Positions 9,927 through 21,837 of a DNA stretch of 64,000 bases are shown in pieces. The stretch is from the NCBI GenBank assembly GCA_037954665.1, contig JBBMOL010000082.1, forward strand, positions 806,001-870,000, written 5' to 3'. The translations under genes and the position numbers were made by a program. The stretch comes from Laguncularia racemosa. Taxonomy: Eukaryota > Streptophyta > Magnoliopsida > Myrtales > Combretaceae. Each line of letters begins with the position of its first letter. The stretch's first letter is position 1. The notes under the pieces are model-generated. The model was given only the letters and a program-made list of their open reading frames with translations. It was not told the DNA's origin and ran no database searches.

Positions 9927-11264
9927 TGATAAAGCCATTTTTATACTCAATCTTTATAGTATGAATTGTGTTAATTTATTATTGATTTTATAGAAATCAT
10001 AAGGAAATGGTACTTAATTTTATTATGGTGATAAATCAAGTTTAATGGAGTCAAGAGTGCTAATTCAAGTGATTTAGTGAAGTCATCTACAATTTGGATC
10101 AAAGTCAAGGATTTACACCACCGACGTACAAGGGAAGTACACGGGAGTGTATTTCCAAAGCACGGTCGTGTATCTGGTTGGAAGAACCAACAGAAGCTTA
10201 CACGATTAAAGTACATGGCCGTGTATCTGGCTTGAAGAACCAATAGAAGCTTACACGGTTTAAATACACGACCATGTATAATAGTGAGTTGAGATCGTGT
10301 ATATGGATAAGTTTGGCCGTTTCAGGAGATCTTTCAGTTTTCTTATATATATCTCTTCGTTTTCCAAAAGGAGGGAGTTGAGGAGTGAAGAAACCGAATA
10401 GGAAAAGCAAGAGACACCTGAAACAAAGACTTTTCATATGTTTTTCACTCTTTGATTTCGTTGAGATGAACATATGTGGCTAAACAGATTTTCTAGCCAA
10501 AGGATCATCAAAAGTTTAATTCTTCAAGAATTGTGAGATCTAATTGATTTGTTTTTATTATATTCTTTATTTTTAGGTATTTATATATCTTCTGAATGTT
10601 TTGTTATTATTATCTTGTTTGATTAGTATGAATTAGAGCTCTTCTATTCAATTAGCAAGTTAATATATTGTCAACTAGTACGTTAGGTCCGTAATTGTTC
10701 GATAGTTCTAGTTTCTGTGACACAATAACATGTTTGATTATAGAATAGATAGTCAAATTCATGTTATGGAGATATATAATCTTGTTTAAATAGGTTATCT
10801 TATAATCTACTAGCATGAATTGGTAGTCTCTCTTGTTTTTAATGCTATTGATAGATTAAATCCTAAGAGCTTGTTTAGGGTTGTTTAATCAATAAGAGAA
10901 GTAATCAAAGAGTTTGTTTTTATTATTGAGAAAGTAAGGAGAGATAGGTTATTAGATCTTGTTAATAACCATAACCAGTTTATCTTAGATAAAGAATAGA
11001 AAATATTTACATCAATGATCGGTTCTATGAATTAAACTATAGTGATTCCTTTGGTTAAGCTTTCATCATTATTCAATTTTATTATCTGATTTCAGTATTA
11101 TTTCAATCTACAAACAAAACCCCCATTCTTCTTTTTCTCTCTATTCTCTTTTAATAGAAATATATTTAACTAATCCCTGTGGATACGACCCTACTCACTA
11201 CTGTATACAAATTATATAATTGTTTAGGAGTATGTTTTAATTTTGTTGGATTCGACACCCATCA
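9927..11264 (+). repeat. Element A 3' LTR
   Basis: It starts TGATAAAGCC and ends GACACCCATCA, 1338 bp. It shares its terminal sequences with both LTRs of B (reverse orientation), so A and B are one family group. It carries ACACGGYCGTGT-like palindromes around 10110-10300 that also appear in LTRs of unrelated elements here. A TATA-like stretch (TATATATA) is near 10345. Confidence 0.9.
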
Positions 11265-11269
11265 GACAT

Positions 11270-12797
11270 GTACAACTAATGGGAATTTTGGAGTTTATAA
11301 AGCCTATAGCTTGGCTTTCCTTGATGAAAGTGGTCGACACCCTAAATCTACAATTTAAGGGAATCAACTATCTTGATCTATACTTCTTTGGTTATTGTGT
11401 CATTCTAGTTACTTGTTTATATTTGCTAGTTAACATTTTTTTTAATATCAATAGGATGATCCTTTTGATTGCAATAAATTGACCATTCTAATTTAGATTT
11501 GTTGTAATATGTTCCTTAATTTTTGGCTTGATCTTGATGGGTCTTTGTTTTTATTTCGTTATTCCCAATTTTGGCTACTTGTTGGTTTGAAAGCATGCTA
11601 AATGAACATTTTGTTATTTTAATGGCCTTGCTAATGTGAATGGTTGTTGCTTACTTGTGATATGTGATCTTTTAACACCATCTTTGCTTCTCATGGCAAG
11701 TAACTAAACACATAAATAGTTTGGATACTTTATCGTGTTAATGTATGTTGTATATATAATTTAGGAGTTTTAGGGTCCACCTTTGCCTTGTATTAAAGTA
11801 TACAATTTCCATCATCCATGCTCTATAATGCACTATGTTTCCAAGTATATAAACCTCATACATCTTATTTTGTTTATGCATTATGTTATGTATGGCTTTT
11901 GCTATACATGTTGCCTTGGTTAGTAGCTATGGTGGAAATTGATTTGCCTTTTTTTTTTTGTAATTTATGATGTTAATATTTAGGCCATGGCTAATAGGAT
12001 AGCCTTTGAGCTTGTATACAAATTAGATTGGATTATAAACATTGGGCATATACTCAGTTGATAACGATGGTATGCACATAAAATAGAAATGTCATGCTTA
12101 CTTTGATCAACTGAATCAATGTTGAGTGCACCATTGGTTGTGAGCATCTATTGTAAGGAATTTTGATATCTATAATCTATTTAATATATTCTTAATAGAT
12201 GTTGGAGCAAAAATCACCAAATATAGAGTGACCCCTTGTTTTCTTTTTCCACCCTTTGTTTGGATTTAATTGTTGTAGCTAAAAGAAATAGTGATATATC
12301 AGCTTATTAAAACTATTTTCTTCAATGCACATATGTAACGCTACAGAAAGGGGTTTTGGTGAAAATGCCTAAAAGTTTTCATAGCACGTATATACTCATA
12401 ATATGAGAACCAACTTGCAAGATAAAGGCTATAAGGCTTGAATTAATTCTCTTTTAATCATAATACATATGATTGATTAATATGGGAAAATTACTATGGA
12501 GACTATTAGTTCATAGTTCACTTAAACTGAAGTCACAACTCCAAAGAAATTTTAGTTTAAAAAAGGTTTAGAGGAAACAAAATTTAAAATAAAAAATGTA
12601 CAAGTTTCAGATTTTTGTATTACTAAATCTAAACATAAACCATATATTATCCTATCCTACACCTACTCATTGATATCTAGGCCTGAAAGTGTATGTTTCA
12701 TTCAGCTTAGTAAGATATTTCTCATATTATACCTTTCAAGTAATTATCAAGTTGATTAACAAATAGATGAATTCAATAAAGCATACAGTCATTCTAG
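11270..12797 (+). other. Unassigned AT-rich sequence between A and C
   Basis: There are about 1.5 kb without a recognisable coding domain, terminal repeat or tandem array. A short open frame (11243-11482) starts inside the LTR of A and has no family signature. This could be ordinary intergenic DNA or the remains of an older transposon into which A and C inserted. Confidence 0.4.
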
Positions 12798-13309
12798 AAT
12801 TATTTATTTATTTATGTAATATATGTATTACCACAAAGAGCTCAGGATGAGGATAGAATTTTAAAAAGTTTGAAGGGGTAATTTGGACATTTGACATAGA
12901 GGATATAAATAGTAAAATTAACCTAAAGAGCCTCCTTTCTCATTTGAGCAGTGAAATAGAAACTGTAGAGGACAGATGCTCCCTACGAGAAACCTTAGGA
13001 CGACGAAAGGAAAAAGGAGATAATCCATTATAAGTACATGCGGTAAGGATCTTTATACGAATTCTAAATTTTGTTAGTGGAATTGGACCTCATGGCTATC
13101 GTGTACACATCAGGAGTTGAGATTTGAGAAGGGACGGTATGAGAATGGAAATTCAAATACTCAAAGTTGTAATTTGTGGAATTGTTGATGTAAGTATGAA
13201 AATCCCTATAATCTAAATGCCATTATGTATTTTAGAGATATAATGGAGCTTAGGAATAGAGAAGATTGAGTGTTGGAAAGTTTGAAGTGAAAGAAATAGG
13301 GTTCGTGGA

Positions 13310-13660
13310 AATTGCTAAGGGTAACACGGTCTACCAACACGGTCATATTTTGATTGTATTGAATTCGAAAGGTATATCGAGAGATAGTCGGCCTCCCAAA
13401 ACGGTCCTATTTTGATTGTGTTGAGTGAAAGGTAACACAGCCTCCCAACACAGTTGTGTTTAGACTGTGTTGAGTGTAGAAGTTGCACCAAGAGATACAT
13501 GGCCTTTTAACATAGTCGTGTTTCGAGCATGTTGAGTCAAGGATAACATGGCCTCCTAACACGGTCGTTTCCAACCATATTGAAACCAAATTTTACATTG
13601 AAAGATACACAACCCTAACACAGTTGTGCTTTAGCTCGTGTTAAGCAACAGATCCCTAAC
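13310..13660 (+). repeat. Imperfect tandem repeats with CACGG..CGTG palindromes in C LTR
   Basis: There are about five diverged units of 50-60 bp, each carrying a core like AACACGGTCGTGTTT followed by TGTTGAG. The same array is in the 3' LTR near 34135-34530. It gives rise to spurious short open frames on the minus strand. Confidence 0.7.
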
Positions 13661-14129
13661 TTAACCATGTTGAATAAAGTATAAATTAATTATATATTTA
13701 CTTAACTTCAAATTAAACTAATTTCCATGTAGCCTAGATAGCTAGTAAGGCCCTAGAGAAATTAAATAAATAGGATTTAGAGAAATAAGAGAATGATATT
13801 GATCTCAGATTAAGTGCTAAGAAGAATTTGTCGATTGAACAAATTTCAACTTAGCTTACGTCCAAGATCGGGAAGTGCTTAAAGCTAGGATTTAAGGTAC
13901 ATGTAACTCATGTGATGATTTATGCTTGTTTAAGATAATTTATGTGTTGAACTTGATTTAACTAGATGAATTGGTTTAAGTTTTTAAGTTATATGTTGTA
14001 TGTGCTTGGCTCAGCTTAGGGCCCATAGTGGCAAATCCCTAGGGAGCACCCCAATGATCTTTGTGTGATGTTGTCCCTAGTGGAGTCATGCTTGGAAATG
14101 ATCTAGGCTGAACATTGATTAAGTGGTTT

Positions 14130-14320
14130 AATGGATATAGGTGTGGGGCTCGTAGTGGTAGTTCCCATCACTTGGGCCCTATAGTGGCAATTTCCAACAC
14201 CAGGTTTAAGTGTACATACGTGTGGGGCCCATAGTGGCAATTCCCATCACCAAGTTTAAGGTTTAAGTGTACATGGGTGTGGGGCCCATTGTGGTAGTTC
14301 CTATCACCAAATCATGTTCC
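14130..14320 (+). repeat. Tandem GTGTGGGGCCCATAGTGG repeats in C LTR
   Basis: Three to four units, each with GTGGGGCCCATAGTGGCA followed by TTCCCATCACC and a TTTAAGTGTACATG stretch. The same array is present in the 3' LTR near 34985-35160. Confidence 0.7.
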
Positions 14321-14864
14321 AGTGTGTTAAGGGGGTCATGAGTACCCTGTTGATACTTATGGACCTAAATGTATTAAGGAAATGGTTTTTTGTGTTTAAA
14401 TACTGCATAACGTGTGTGACACTTATTCATGTTTATACATGCGTGTGTGTTTGTGTTATACGTATTGGGCATTAGCTCACCCTTCAGGGAACCTTTTTTA
14501 GATTCAAGTGTTGAGAGAGATGAGAACCCAAAAGATGACTTAAGTTTAGGTAAGCCATAGAGAGAGGAAGATGAAGATTCCCATTATTATTATGGTCATT
14601 AAGTTTTAGGAGATTTATGTTGTTTAATTGTAATAGATATTATCAATGAGAATATTATTTTAGTATTTAAAGACTTCTACTGCATTAGATGTTTGATATG
14701 GTTTTTGAGAATATTTGAATTTTTGGGATGTATGGAATGTTTTTATATCGGAGTTATAAGTTAAAATGTATCAGAGTTTATTTAGAGCCTTAATGTGTTC
14801 TTATGAGATAATAACACATAGTGGGCGGTAGTGCGACCTAAGTTTTGGGGCGTTACAGCTTAGG

Positions 14865-14876
14865 TGGTATTAAAGC
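14865..14876 (+). other. Element C primer binding site
   Basis: TGGTATTAAAGC lies seven bases after the LTR end. It matches the initiator-Met complement TGGTATCAGAGC except for two changes. Confidence 0.65.
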
Positions 14877-15308
14877 TTCAGGTTTATGATCTTTCAGTGA
14901 CTTAAGGTTGAGTCTATAGGGAATAGGTTGATGATCCTTGTGACTTAAGTTTTGATCACTAAAGCATAGGTTGTTGATCTTGAATGCTTAGGTAGTGATC
15001 CTTATAACTAAGCAATGATCAATAGACATAAGTTTTAAACAATAGAGCTTAAGATATGATCTTCAGAAGTGTTAAGCACTAGATCCGTAAGATAGTGACA
15101 CGTGGAGAGAGTGGGTAAAATATGGGATGTTTACTTAATTATGTTATTATTTTCTTATATTATTGCTTTACTTATATTCTTCTAACTTCTAAGCTTTATA
15201 TATGAATAGACCCATGTGTAGTGGTATATTTGTATATACTTGCACACTATGAAACTGACCATGACCGATACTAACATAAGTCGATCTGATTGTCTCTTCT
15301 TAAACAGA

Positions 15309-16553
15309 ATGCCTCTAAGAAGAATTATCGGATCAAGAACTGGAAGGGGTACTAGGCATGATAACCCTAATGAGGAGGAAGTTCAGAACTCATATGCATA
15401 AGGGAAAAGAGTCAAATGGCTAAAGAGACAGCTCAACTACTATACACTATGAGCCACTAGTGGGATTATTAGCATAATAACAATAAGCCCCTAATGTCCC
15501 ACATCATAGAAATGCCAATGAACCCATCAGCTTTGATAGGTTCATAAGAATGACTAAGGAATTTAAACCTAGAGTGGATGACCCAATTGAGGCTGAGGAT
15601 TGGGTATAGGAAATTGAGAAGACTTTTGCTGCCTTTTAGATATCAGAAGATAGGAAGGTAAATTATGTTGCATTCATGTTGAGGGGAATTGTAGCAAAAT
15701 GGTAGGCTTTGGTTCCTAAACTTATAGGGGAATACATGAACTAGGTGGTACTTAAGGAGCTATTCTATTAGAGATACTTTCCCAGCAACTCTAGAGACAG
15801 AATGGAGAATGAATACTACAATTGTGAATAGGGGAATTGAACAATTGAAGAGTATAAGGTAGAGTTGAACCTCTTCATTCAGTTCCTTCTCGAGAATGTA
15901 TGCAATGATGATAGGTCCCGAGCCAAAAGGTTACTGAAAGGATTGGAATTGGACCTACAACTTATTGTAGGGGCCTTTCAACTAAATGCATATGCTGAAA
16001 TGGTAGACAAAGTGAAGTACCTTGAGTAGAATAACAAAATTATAGAATAATAGATGAGTCGAAGAGTAGCAATAGCTTTAGGAAAAAGACTTGCCTCTAG
16101 TGGAATGGGGTAAGATAGGGGTAAAAGACATCACCTACTGTAAAGCAGAACATCAAGAATTGTAGCCCCTCCTCTCTAGATCAAATAAATGCCTTTAGCA
16201 CTCACTGTAACAAGGTCAGATGTTAAATGTCCCAGATGTTGCAGACCCCATGAATTAAGAGATTGTAGATAGCTAGATGGGGCATGTTTCTCTTATGGGA
16301 AGACTGGGCACATTATTAGACATTACACTGAAAAGTCAGTTCCCCTAATCTCCTATCATGTGTGCAACTAAAGGGGATATAAGGCAATCAATTGTCCTTA
16401 AGGGCAAATCAGGAATCAGAGAAAGCCAGTTCAACAGGTAGCTAAACCTTTAATGAGAGGATAAGAGGTAGACCATAGACAGGAGCACCTTGACAAAGAG
16501 TTCCTACCAAGGTGTTTGCGATTCACCAACAATAGTACCAAGATATTCCAAAT
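15309..16553 (+). pseudogene. Element C gag (heavily decayed)
   Basis: The ATG at 15309 starts an arginine-rich N-terminus. A retrotransposon gag core follows near 15540-15960 with many TAG stops, mostly where CAG is expected. Two zinc-knuckle-like modules lie near 16215-16330: one reads CPRC..H..C and the other has Tyr in place of two of its Cys (CFSYGKTGH...Y). Gag would form the particle and bind RNA. This copy cannot be translated. Confidence 0.65.
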
Positions 16554-18366
16554 GTGGACAACATTAAAGGTATGCTTCCAATACACTCCCACAATGCATC
16601 TTTATCCTGTGTGTCTGAGTATTTTGTTTGTGCATGTGCATTGAATGTTGAAAATATGAATGACTGCCTGGCTATTAGTACTCCTTTGGGAGTAAGAGGA
16701 AGAATAAGTAAGATACGCATAGGAGTGAAAATAGAAATACATGGTAGGGTGATGCCAGCAAACCTCCTAGTATTGGAAATGATAGAGTTTGACATTATAT
16801 TGAATGTTAGCTAGCTATCAAAATATCATGCCACCATTGACTGTCACAACATGGAGGTGTAGTTTAACATACTAGGGGATGGGTATTTTGAATACAAGTT
16901 AGAAGTGTAGAGACCCATTAGATTGCCTACCTATGAGATGTGGGGAAAAAGTGTACTGGCAACCATATTTGTTGAAGCTAGTGAAGAAGTTAGGATGGAA
17001 GAAGTACTGATAGTGAGGGAATTTCCTTATGTGTTTCTAGAAAATCTTCCTGGTTTACCCCTAGCCAAGGAAATAGAACTCAACATTGACTTGGTATAGG
17101 GTAAAGTACCCATATTAAAACCAGTCTATAGGATGTCACTAGTAGAATTGGAAGAATTAAGGAAACAATTACAAGAACTACAAGATAACGGTTTTATAAG
17201 ACCCAGTATCTCTCCTTGGAGTGCACCAGTCCTGTTTGTAAAGAAAAAGGATGGAAGTATGAGACTCTGTATATACTATAGAGAGTTAAACAAGGTCATA
17301 ATAAAGAACAAGTATTCTCTTCCAATGATAGATGACCTGTTTGACCAGTTGTAGGGAGCTTAGGTGTTCTCCATGGTAGATTTAAGATTAGGCTATCATC
17401 AACTCAAAATCAAAGAAGAGGACATCCAAAAAACAGCATTCCAAACTAGGTATAAGCATTACGAGTTTCTAGTAATGCCCTTTAGACTAATAAATACACC
17501 AATTACATTCATCAAATTAATGAATAGAGTATTCAGGGATTTCTTGGATAAATTTGTAATCATCTTTATAGACGATATCTTAATATACTTTAAAAGTACT
17601 AAGGAGCATGAAGAGCACTTATGACTAGTATTGGGTGGGCTATAAGATGAAAAGTTGTATGCTAAATTCAGCAAATGTGAATTCTAGCCGGAATAAGTAG
17701 TCTTCTTAGGTCATGTGGTTAACTAGGATGGAATATCTGTGGACCTAGAAAAGGTAAGAGTGATAACAAATTGGCACAAACTAAAAACAGTTATAGAAGT
17801 AAGAAGCTTCCAAGGTCTAGCAGGCTACTATAAGAGATTTGTCGAAGGGTTTTCCAAAATAACAACTCCTCTCACCAGATTGACAAGGAAGAATGTGAAA
17901 TTTGAATAAGATGACAGATGTGAAGCTAATTTTTAGATGCTTAAAGAGAAACTAGTATCGGCGACAGTTTTGACTTTACCCAAGGGTGGAGAAGAGTTTA
18001 CAGTTCATAGTGATGCCTTAGTTCAAGGGTTAAGGTGTATATTGATGCAAGGTGGTCAAGTGATAGCATATGCATCTCGACAACTAAAGCCATATGAAAA
18101 GAACTACCCAACTCATAACTTAAAATTGGTAGCTGTAGTACTAGCTTTAAAGTTATGAAGGCATTATTTATATGGAGAAAGGTGCAAAATCTTCACTGAC
18201 CATAGAAGCCTGAAGTACATATTTACGCAGAAAGAGTTGAATATGAGATAGAGAAGGTTGTTGGAGTTAGTTAAAGATTATGACCTAGAGATATAATACC
18301 ATCTAGGAAAAGCCAATGTGGTAGTAAATACTCATACTAGAAAGAAACAAGGCAATATAGCCACTC
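16554..18366 (+). pseudogene. Element C protease, RT and RNase H (decayed, cut by D)
   Basis: The protease remnant is 16554-16900. RT is about 17130-17660: [20 protein letters not shown] (usual Asp replaced by Tyr), then [10 protein letters not shown] and an intact FIDDILIY. RNase H follows at 17940-18300 with the HSDA..QGL stretch and a TDHRSLKYI motif. There are stops in every domain. Coding stops at the D insertion after the KKQGNIATL codons and continues at 25178. Confidence 0.78.
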
Positions 18367-19262
18367 TGATGAGATCCATGATGGGAGCCAAGCCAGAAGA
18401 TGGAATGTGGATCCTCTTGAAGTGCCACCTGGACCAATCATAAGAACTCGAGTGAAATGATTCAAGGAAGCACTTAACGGGTTGATAAAGGATGTCCACG
18501 AAGCTGGAAAGGATTGGAGCAACCATGAAGCCGGAAAGGATTGGAGCAACCATGAGAATGCCTTTGCTCTAGTACAAGTCATAATGGATAAGGGTTGAAG
18601 GGGGCGTGCCTTTACAAGGCACAGCCGTATAGTGAGTCTGGAGGTTCCACAGAAGCATACACGGCCGTATACACGGTTCAAAGGCACGGCCGTGTATGGT
18701 GTCAAGATTATCTACAGAAACATACACAGCCAGAAAGGCACAGCCATGTATAACATCTACGCCGGCTACTATGCCGGCTCCTACGCCGCTAGCCTTTATT
18801 CCCACGTCCAGAAGGCACGGCCATGTATACCTTTTACGCCGGCTACTACGCCAACTCCTATGCCACCGGCCTTTATTCCCTGTTTTGTTATTTTTCCGCA
18901 ACTTAATGATGTTATGTCATTTTGGGCTTTTATTATTATGAATTGTAAACCCTACTATAGAGCCTCTAGGGTTGAGAACAGAAAATATACAACATACAAG
19001 TTTGAATAACACTTTTGAGAGAATTCCTCTCTTGGTTCTTTAAAGAACTTCCCTTGAACTTATCGGATTTTCTTCCATGGCATTCATCCTGACTTATCAA
19101 TCGGTCTTTTATCCCGATTGTGGCATCTACATAATATACCAAGGTTCTTGCCTCACTTATAGGCAATGGGTCACGATTTCCACTCGATTGTTTGGCAGCT
19201 TAGGTAGCAATTCCGAACGTATTGGTATTGGGTTTCGTCACACGTGGGCGTGGTTCGTATCA
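18367..19262 (+). repeat. Element D 5' LTR
   Basis: It starts TGATGAGATCC and ends CGTATCA, 896 bp. The first 230 bp are the homologue of pol C-terminal coding sequence. It carries CACGGCCGTGTA palindromes (18610-18760) and GCCGGC-rich repeats (18760-18870). Confidence 0.92.
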
Positions 19263-19265
19263 GTT

Positions 19266-19277
19266 TGGTATTAGAGC
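19266..19277 (+). other. Element D primer binding site
   Basis: TGGTATTAGAGC, one change from the initiator-Met complement, lies three bases after the LTR. Confidence 0.75.
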
Positions 19278-19687
19278 TTAGGTTTGTTAAACATCAGTTC
19301 GGTTTGAGGAAGGTAACATCAAAACCCCAACTCCAATCGTTCATATCAATTGTTCATATCAAGTTCATAGTGTTAATTGTCTATTGAAAGTGTAGTGCCT
19401 TCTATTCAATTTTATTACAAAAAAAAAAAGGCAACAAAAAGGAAAGAAAAAGAGGAAAATTTCGAGCCCCTAGAGTTGTTTTGAATTCTACGTAAGGGAT
19501 TAGTGTAGTTTGGGTTAGTTCCAAGAGAATTGAGAAGAGGAATTGGTGAGTTGATATCATCATTGCTTGTGAGAATACACGAGTGATTGTGTGATATCAT
19601 CCTTTGAGTGAAACACGTAAGGGTGTATATCGTGAGGCTTAATCATATATGTATTTGTGTTAGTACTAACCTTTTTCTGCAGGAACT

Positions 19688-20769
19688 ATGTCGAGGCAAC
19701 ATTCTCCTGAAGGTGAGAGGGGAAGGTTTGATGCTAGGTCAGTGATTGAGGCGTTGAGTGGCAAGATGAAGAGGATGTTTCAGGAGGGCATGGAACAAAT
19801 TCATGAGATGGTGGAACAAAAACTAGAACAATCTAAAAACGTCTTCCAAGGGCGTAAGAGGGAGAGTTGTTCTAGGAGAGTACAAAGGGGTGGAGATGAA
19901 ATGTCTGATGATGAATTTAATGAACCTTCTGTCGGGAGTTATAGAGGTTATAGTGGTAGGAATAGAGGAACTAGGGATTGGGAAGATAGAGGAGATAAGA
20001 ATAGAGAGGATAATCAATTGAGTAGTATAAAGATGAAGATTCCTCCTTTCCAAGAGAAGAATGATCCCGAGGCGTACTTAGAGTGGGAGAAGAAGGTAGA
20101 GATGGTGTTTGATTGTCACAATTATAGTGGGAGAAAGAAAGTGAAGCTTGCTGCCATTGAATTTTTAGATTATGCCATAGTGTGGTGGGATCAACTGATG
20201 TTGAATAGAAGAAGGAATGGCGAACCACCTATTGAGTCTTGGGAAGAGATGAAGAGGGTGATGAAGAAGGGGTTTGTGCCTGCGTATTACTATCGTGAAT
20301 TGCACAACAAATTACTCTTAAGCAGGGAAGCCGAAGTGTGGATGAGTATTTCAAGGAGATGGAGGTTACTATGATTAGGGCGAATGTAGAGGAGGATAGA
20401 GAGGCTACCATGGTTAGGTTTCTTGCTGGATTGAATAGAGAAATTCAAAATGTCATAGGACTGCAACATTATGTAGAATTGGAAGATATGGTTCATATGG
20501 CTATAAAGGTTGAGAATCAACATAGAAGGAAAGGTAGTAGTATTGCACGGTTTCAACAGGGTGCTGGTTCATCCACCTGGAAGATTAACCAATGGAAGAA
20601 GGAAGAAAAGCCTTTACCCACCAAACCAAAAGGAGAGCAGAGGCAAGCGGGTTCTACTCCTGGTAACCAAGGTAAACCTGATTCTTCTACTCCTAGAAAT
20701 CGCGACATTCGATGTTTTAAATGCTAAGGCAGAGGCCATATTGCTAGTCAATGTCCGAATAGGCGTGTT
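19688..20769 (+). pseudogene. Element D gag
   Basis: The ATG at 19688 (MSRQHSPE) is matched by the same start in G. The frame codes an Arg-rich N-terminus, then the gag core (PPFQEKNDPEAYLEWEKKVE, WWDQLML) and a C-terminal zinc knuckle (CFKC.GRGHIASQC) near 20712-20755. A 4-bp deletion near 20311 relative to G shifts the frame, which picks up again from 20338. The knuckle carries a CAA-to-TAA stop. Gag should assemble the virus-like particle; this copy is broken. Confidence 0.8.
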
Positions 20770-21837
20770 ATGATTCTGCATGATGATGGTGAGTATGAGA
20801 CTGAGGGGGATAGTGAAGAGGATGATATGCCTCCATTAGAGGACGCTAATGATGATGAGGAGCCTGCAGTAGGGAAGTTAGTGGCAGTAGTGAAGCTAGC
20901 TTTGAATGTGCAGGTGAAGGAAGAAGAGGAGGTGCACCGAGAGAATATCTTTCATACTAGATGTTATCTAGGTGATCATATTTGCATCTTGATCATTAAT
21001 GGAGGGAGTTGCACTAATGTGGTGAGTACTTTTATTGTCGAGAGGCTGGGACACAAGACTACTAAACACCCTAGTCCATATAAATTGTAGTGGCTGAATG
21101 ATAGTGGCAAGACTAAGGTGAGTAAGCAAGCCTTGATTGCTTTTCGCATCGGTAGGTATGAGGATGAGGTGTTATGCGATGTAGTGCCGATGTAGGCGTG
21201 TCATATGTTGTTGGGGAGGCCATGGCAGTTTGATAGGAAGGTTGTTCATGATGGCTTTTCTAACAAATATACGCTTGTTCACCAGGGGAAAAGCTTTAAT
21301 CTTAAACCCTTAACACCTAAACAGGTGTATGAGGATCAGTTGCAGCTATAACAGTCTTTTGCAAAATATAAGGTGAGTGAAAAACAGAGGGAGAGTGAGA
21401 GAGAAAAAGACAGCAAGAAAGAAAAGGAACACAAAAGTCGATATCAAAAGGAAAAAGAGAGGAAGGCTGGAATGAGCGTGAGAGATCAAGTTGAGGGGGG
21501 ATCAACTTTAGTGGTGAGTGAAAAGGAGAGTGCAACCTTGCAAAAGGAGAGTTGTGTGGCAAGAGCGAGTGTAGTGAGGAGAGCGTTAATGATGAAGCAA
21601 CCTATGTTGTTACTGGTTTTTAAGGAAACTTATTTAAATACTAACGAACTTTTTAACTCTTTGCCTAGTGTGGTTGTGTCTATTGTGCAGGACTTTGAAG
21701 ATGTCTTCCCTGAGGAGATTCTAAAGGGTTTACCACCTATTCGTGGTATTGAGCACCCGATTGATCTTGTACCTGGAGCATCTATTCCAAACAAACCAGC
21801 TTATAGGAGCAATCCAGAGGAGACAAAGGAACTCTAA
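20770..21837 (+). pseudogene. Element D protease with mutated active site, and Lys/Glu linker
   Basis: The protease core is 20930-21280. The active-site triad reads NGG instead of DGG (LIINGGSCTN; the Asn codon is 20998-21000), whereas G has IIDGGSCTN. Stops lie at about 21088 and 21193 (the latter CAG to TAG). LLGRPWQFDR is still readable near 21210. A highly charged Glu/Lys/Arg linker (21373-21500) precedes the RT entry. This protease is catalytically dead twice over. Confidence 0.8.

Larger units (their letters stand above)
1..11264 (+). mobile_element. Element A: Athila-like Ty3/gypsy retrotransposon, 5' part outside window
   Basis: The window opens inside gag. The order is gag tail, aspartic protease, RT, RNase H, integrase, a 1.4 kb non-coding 3' region, a polypurine tract and a 3' LTR (9927-11264). 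The coding part is interrupted by N1 at 1141-5335; the reading frame resumes in register after one copy of the CTAGT duplication. The assignment to the Athila group rests on the DLGASINVMPLS-type protease, the FMDDF RT motif, and close relation to element B, which has an Asp-tRNA-type primer site. There are many in-frame stops and one frameshift, so it is not autonomous now. The 5' LTR lies beyond the left edge. The five bases after the 3' LTR, GACAT (11265-11269), would be its TSD but the partner cannot be seen. Confidence 0.88.
12798..14857 (+). repeat. Element C 5' LTR
   Basis: It matches 33600-35452 for most of its length and ends GGGGCGTTACA. Roughly 16 bases present at the start of the 3' LTR (from TGTAATACCG) are not clearly recognisable here, so the left edge is eroded. 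It contains two internal repeat arrays (13310-13660 and 14130-14320). Confidence 0.8.

Noticed and set aside
11243..11482. 79-codon open frame after A
   Set aside because: It starts inside the A LTR, is hydrophobic and AT-driven, and has no family signature.
13315..13589. Short minus-strand frames with repeated TQSKHNCVGR-like segments
   Set aside because: They are translations of the tandem array in the C LTR, not a repeat protein.
13310..14320. CRISPR-like spaced repeats
   Set aside because: The units are diverged and inside a retrotransposon LTR of a plant genome, with no unique spacers of constant length.
18569..19009. Overlapping open frames in the D LTRs
   Set aside because: They come from GCCGGC and CACGGCCGTG repeats and occur in several frames on both strands at once.
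19266..19277. tRNA gene suggested by tRNA-complementary sequences
   Set aside because: Only 12-17 bases match the tRNA 3' end and they sit next to LTR ends, so they are primer binding sites.
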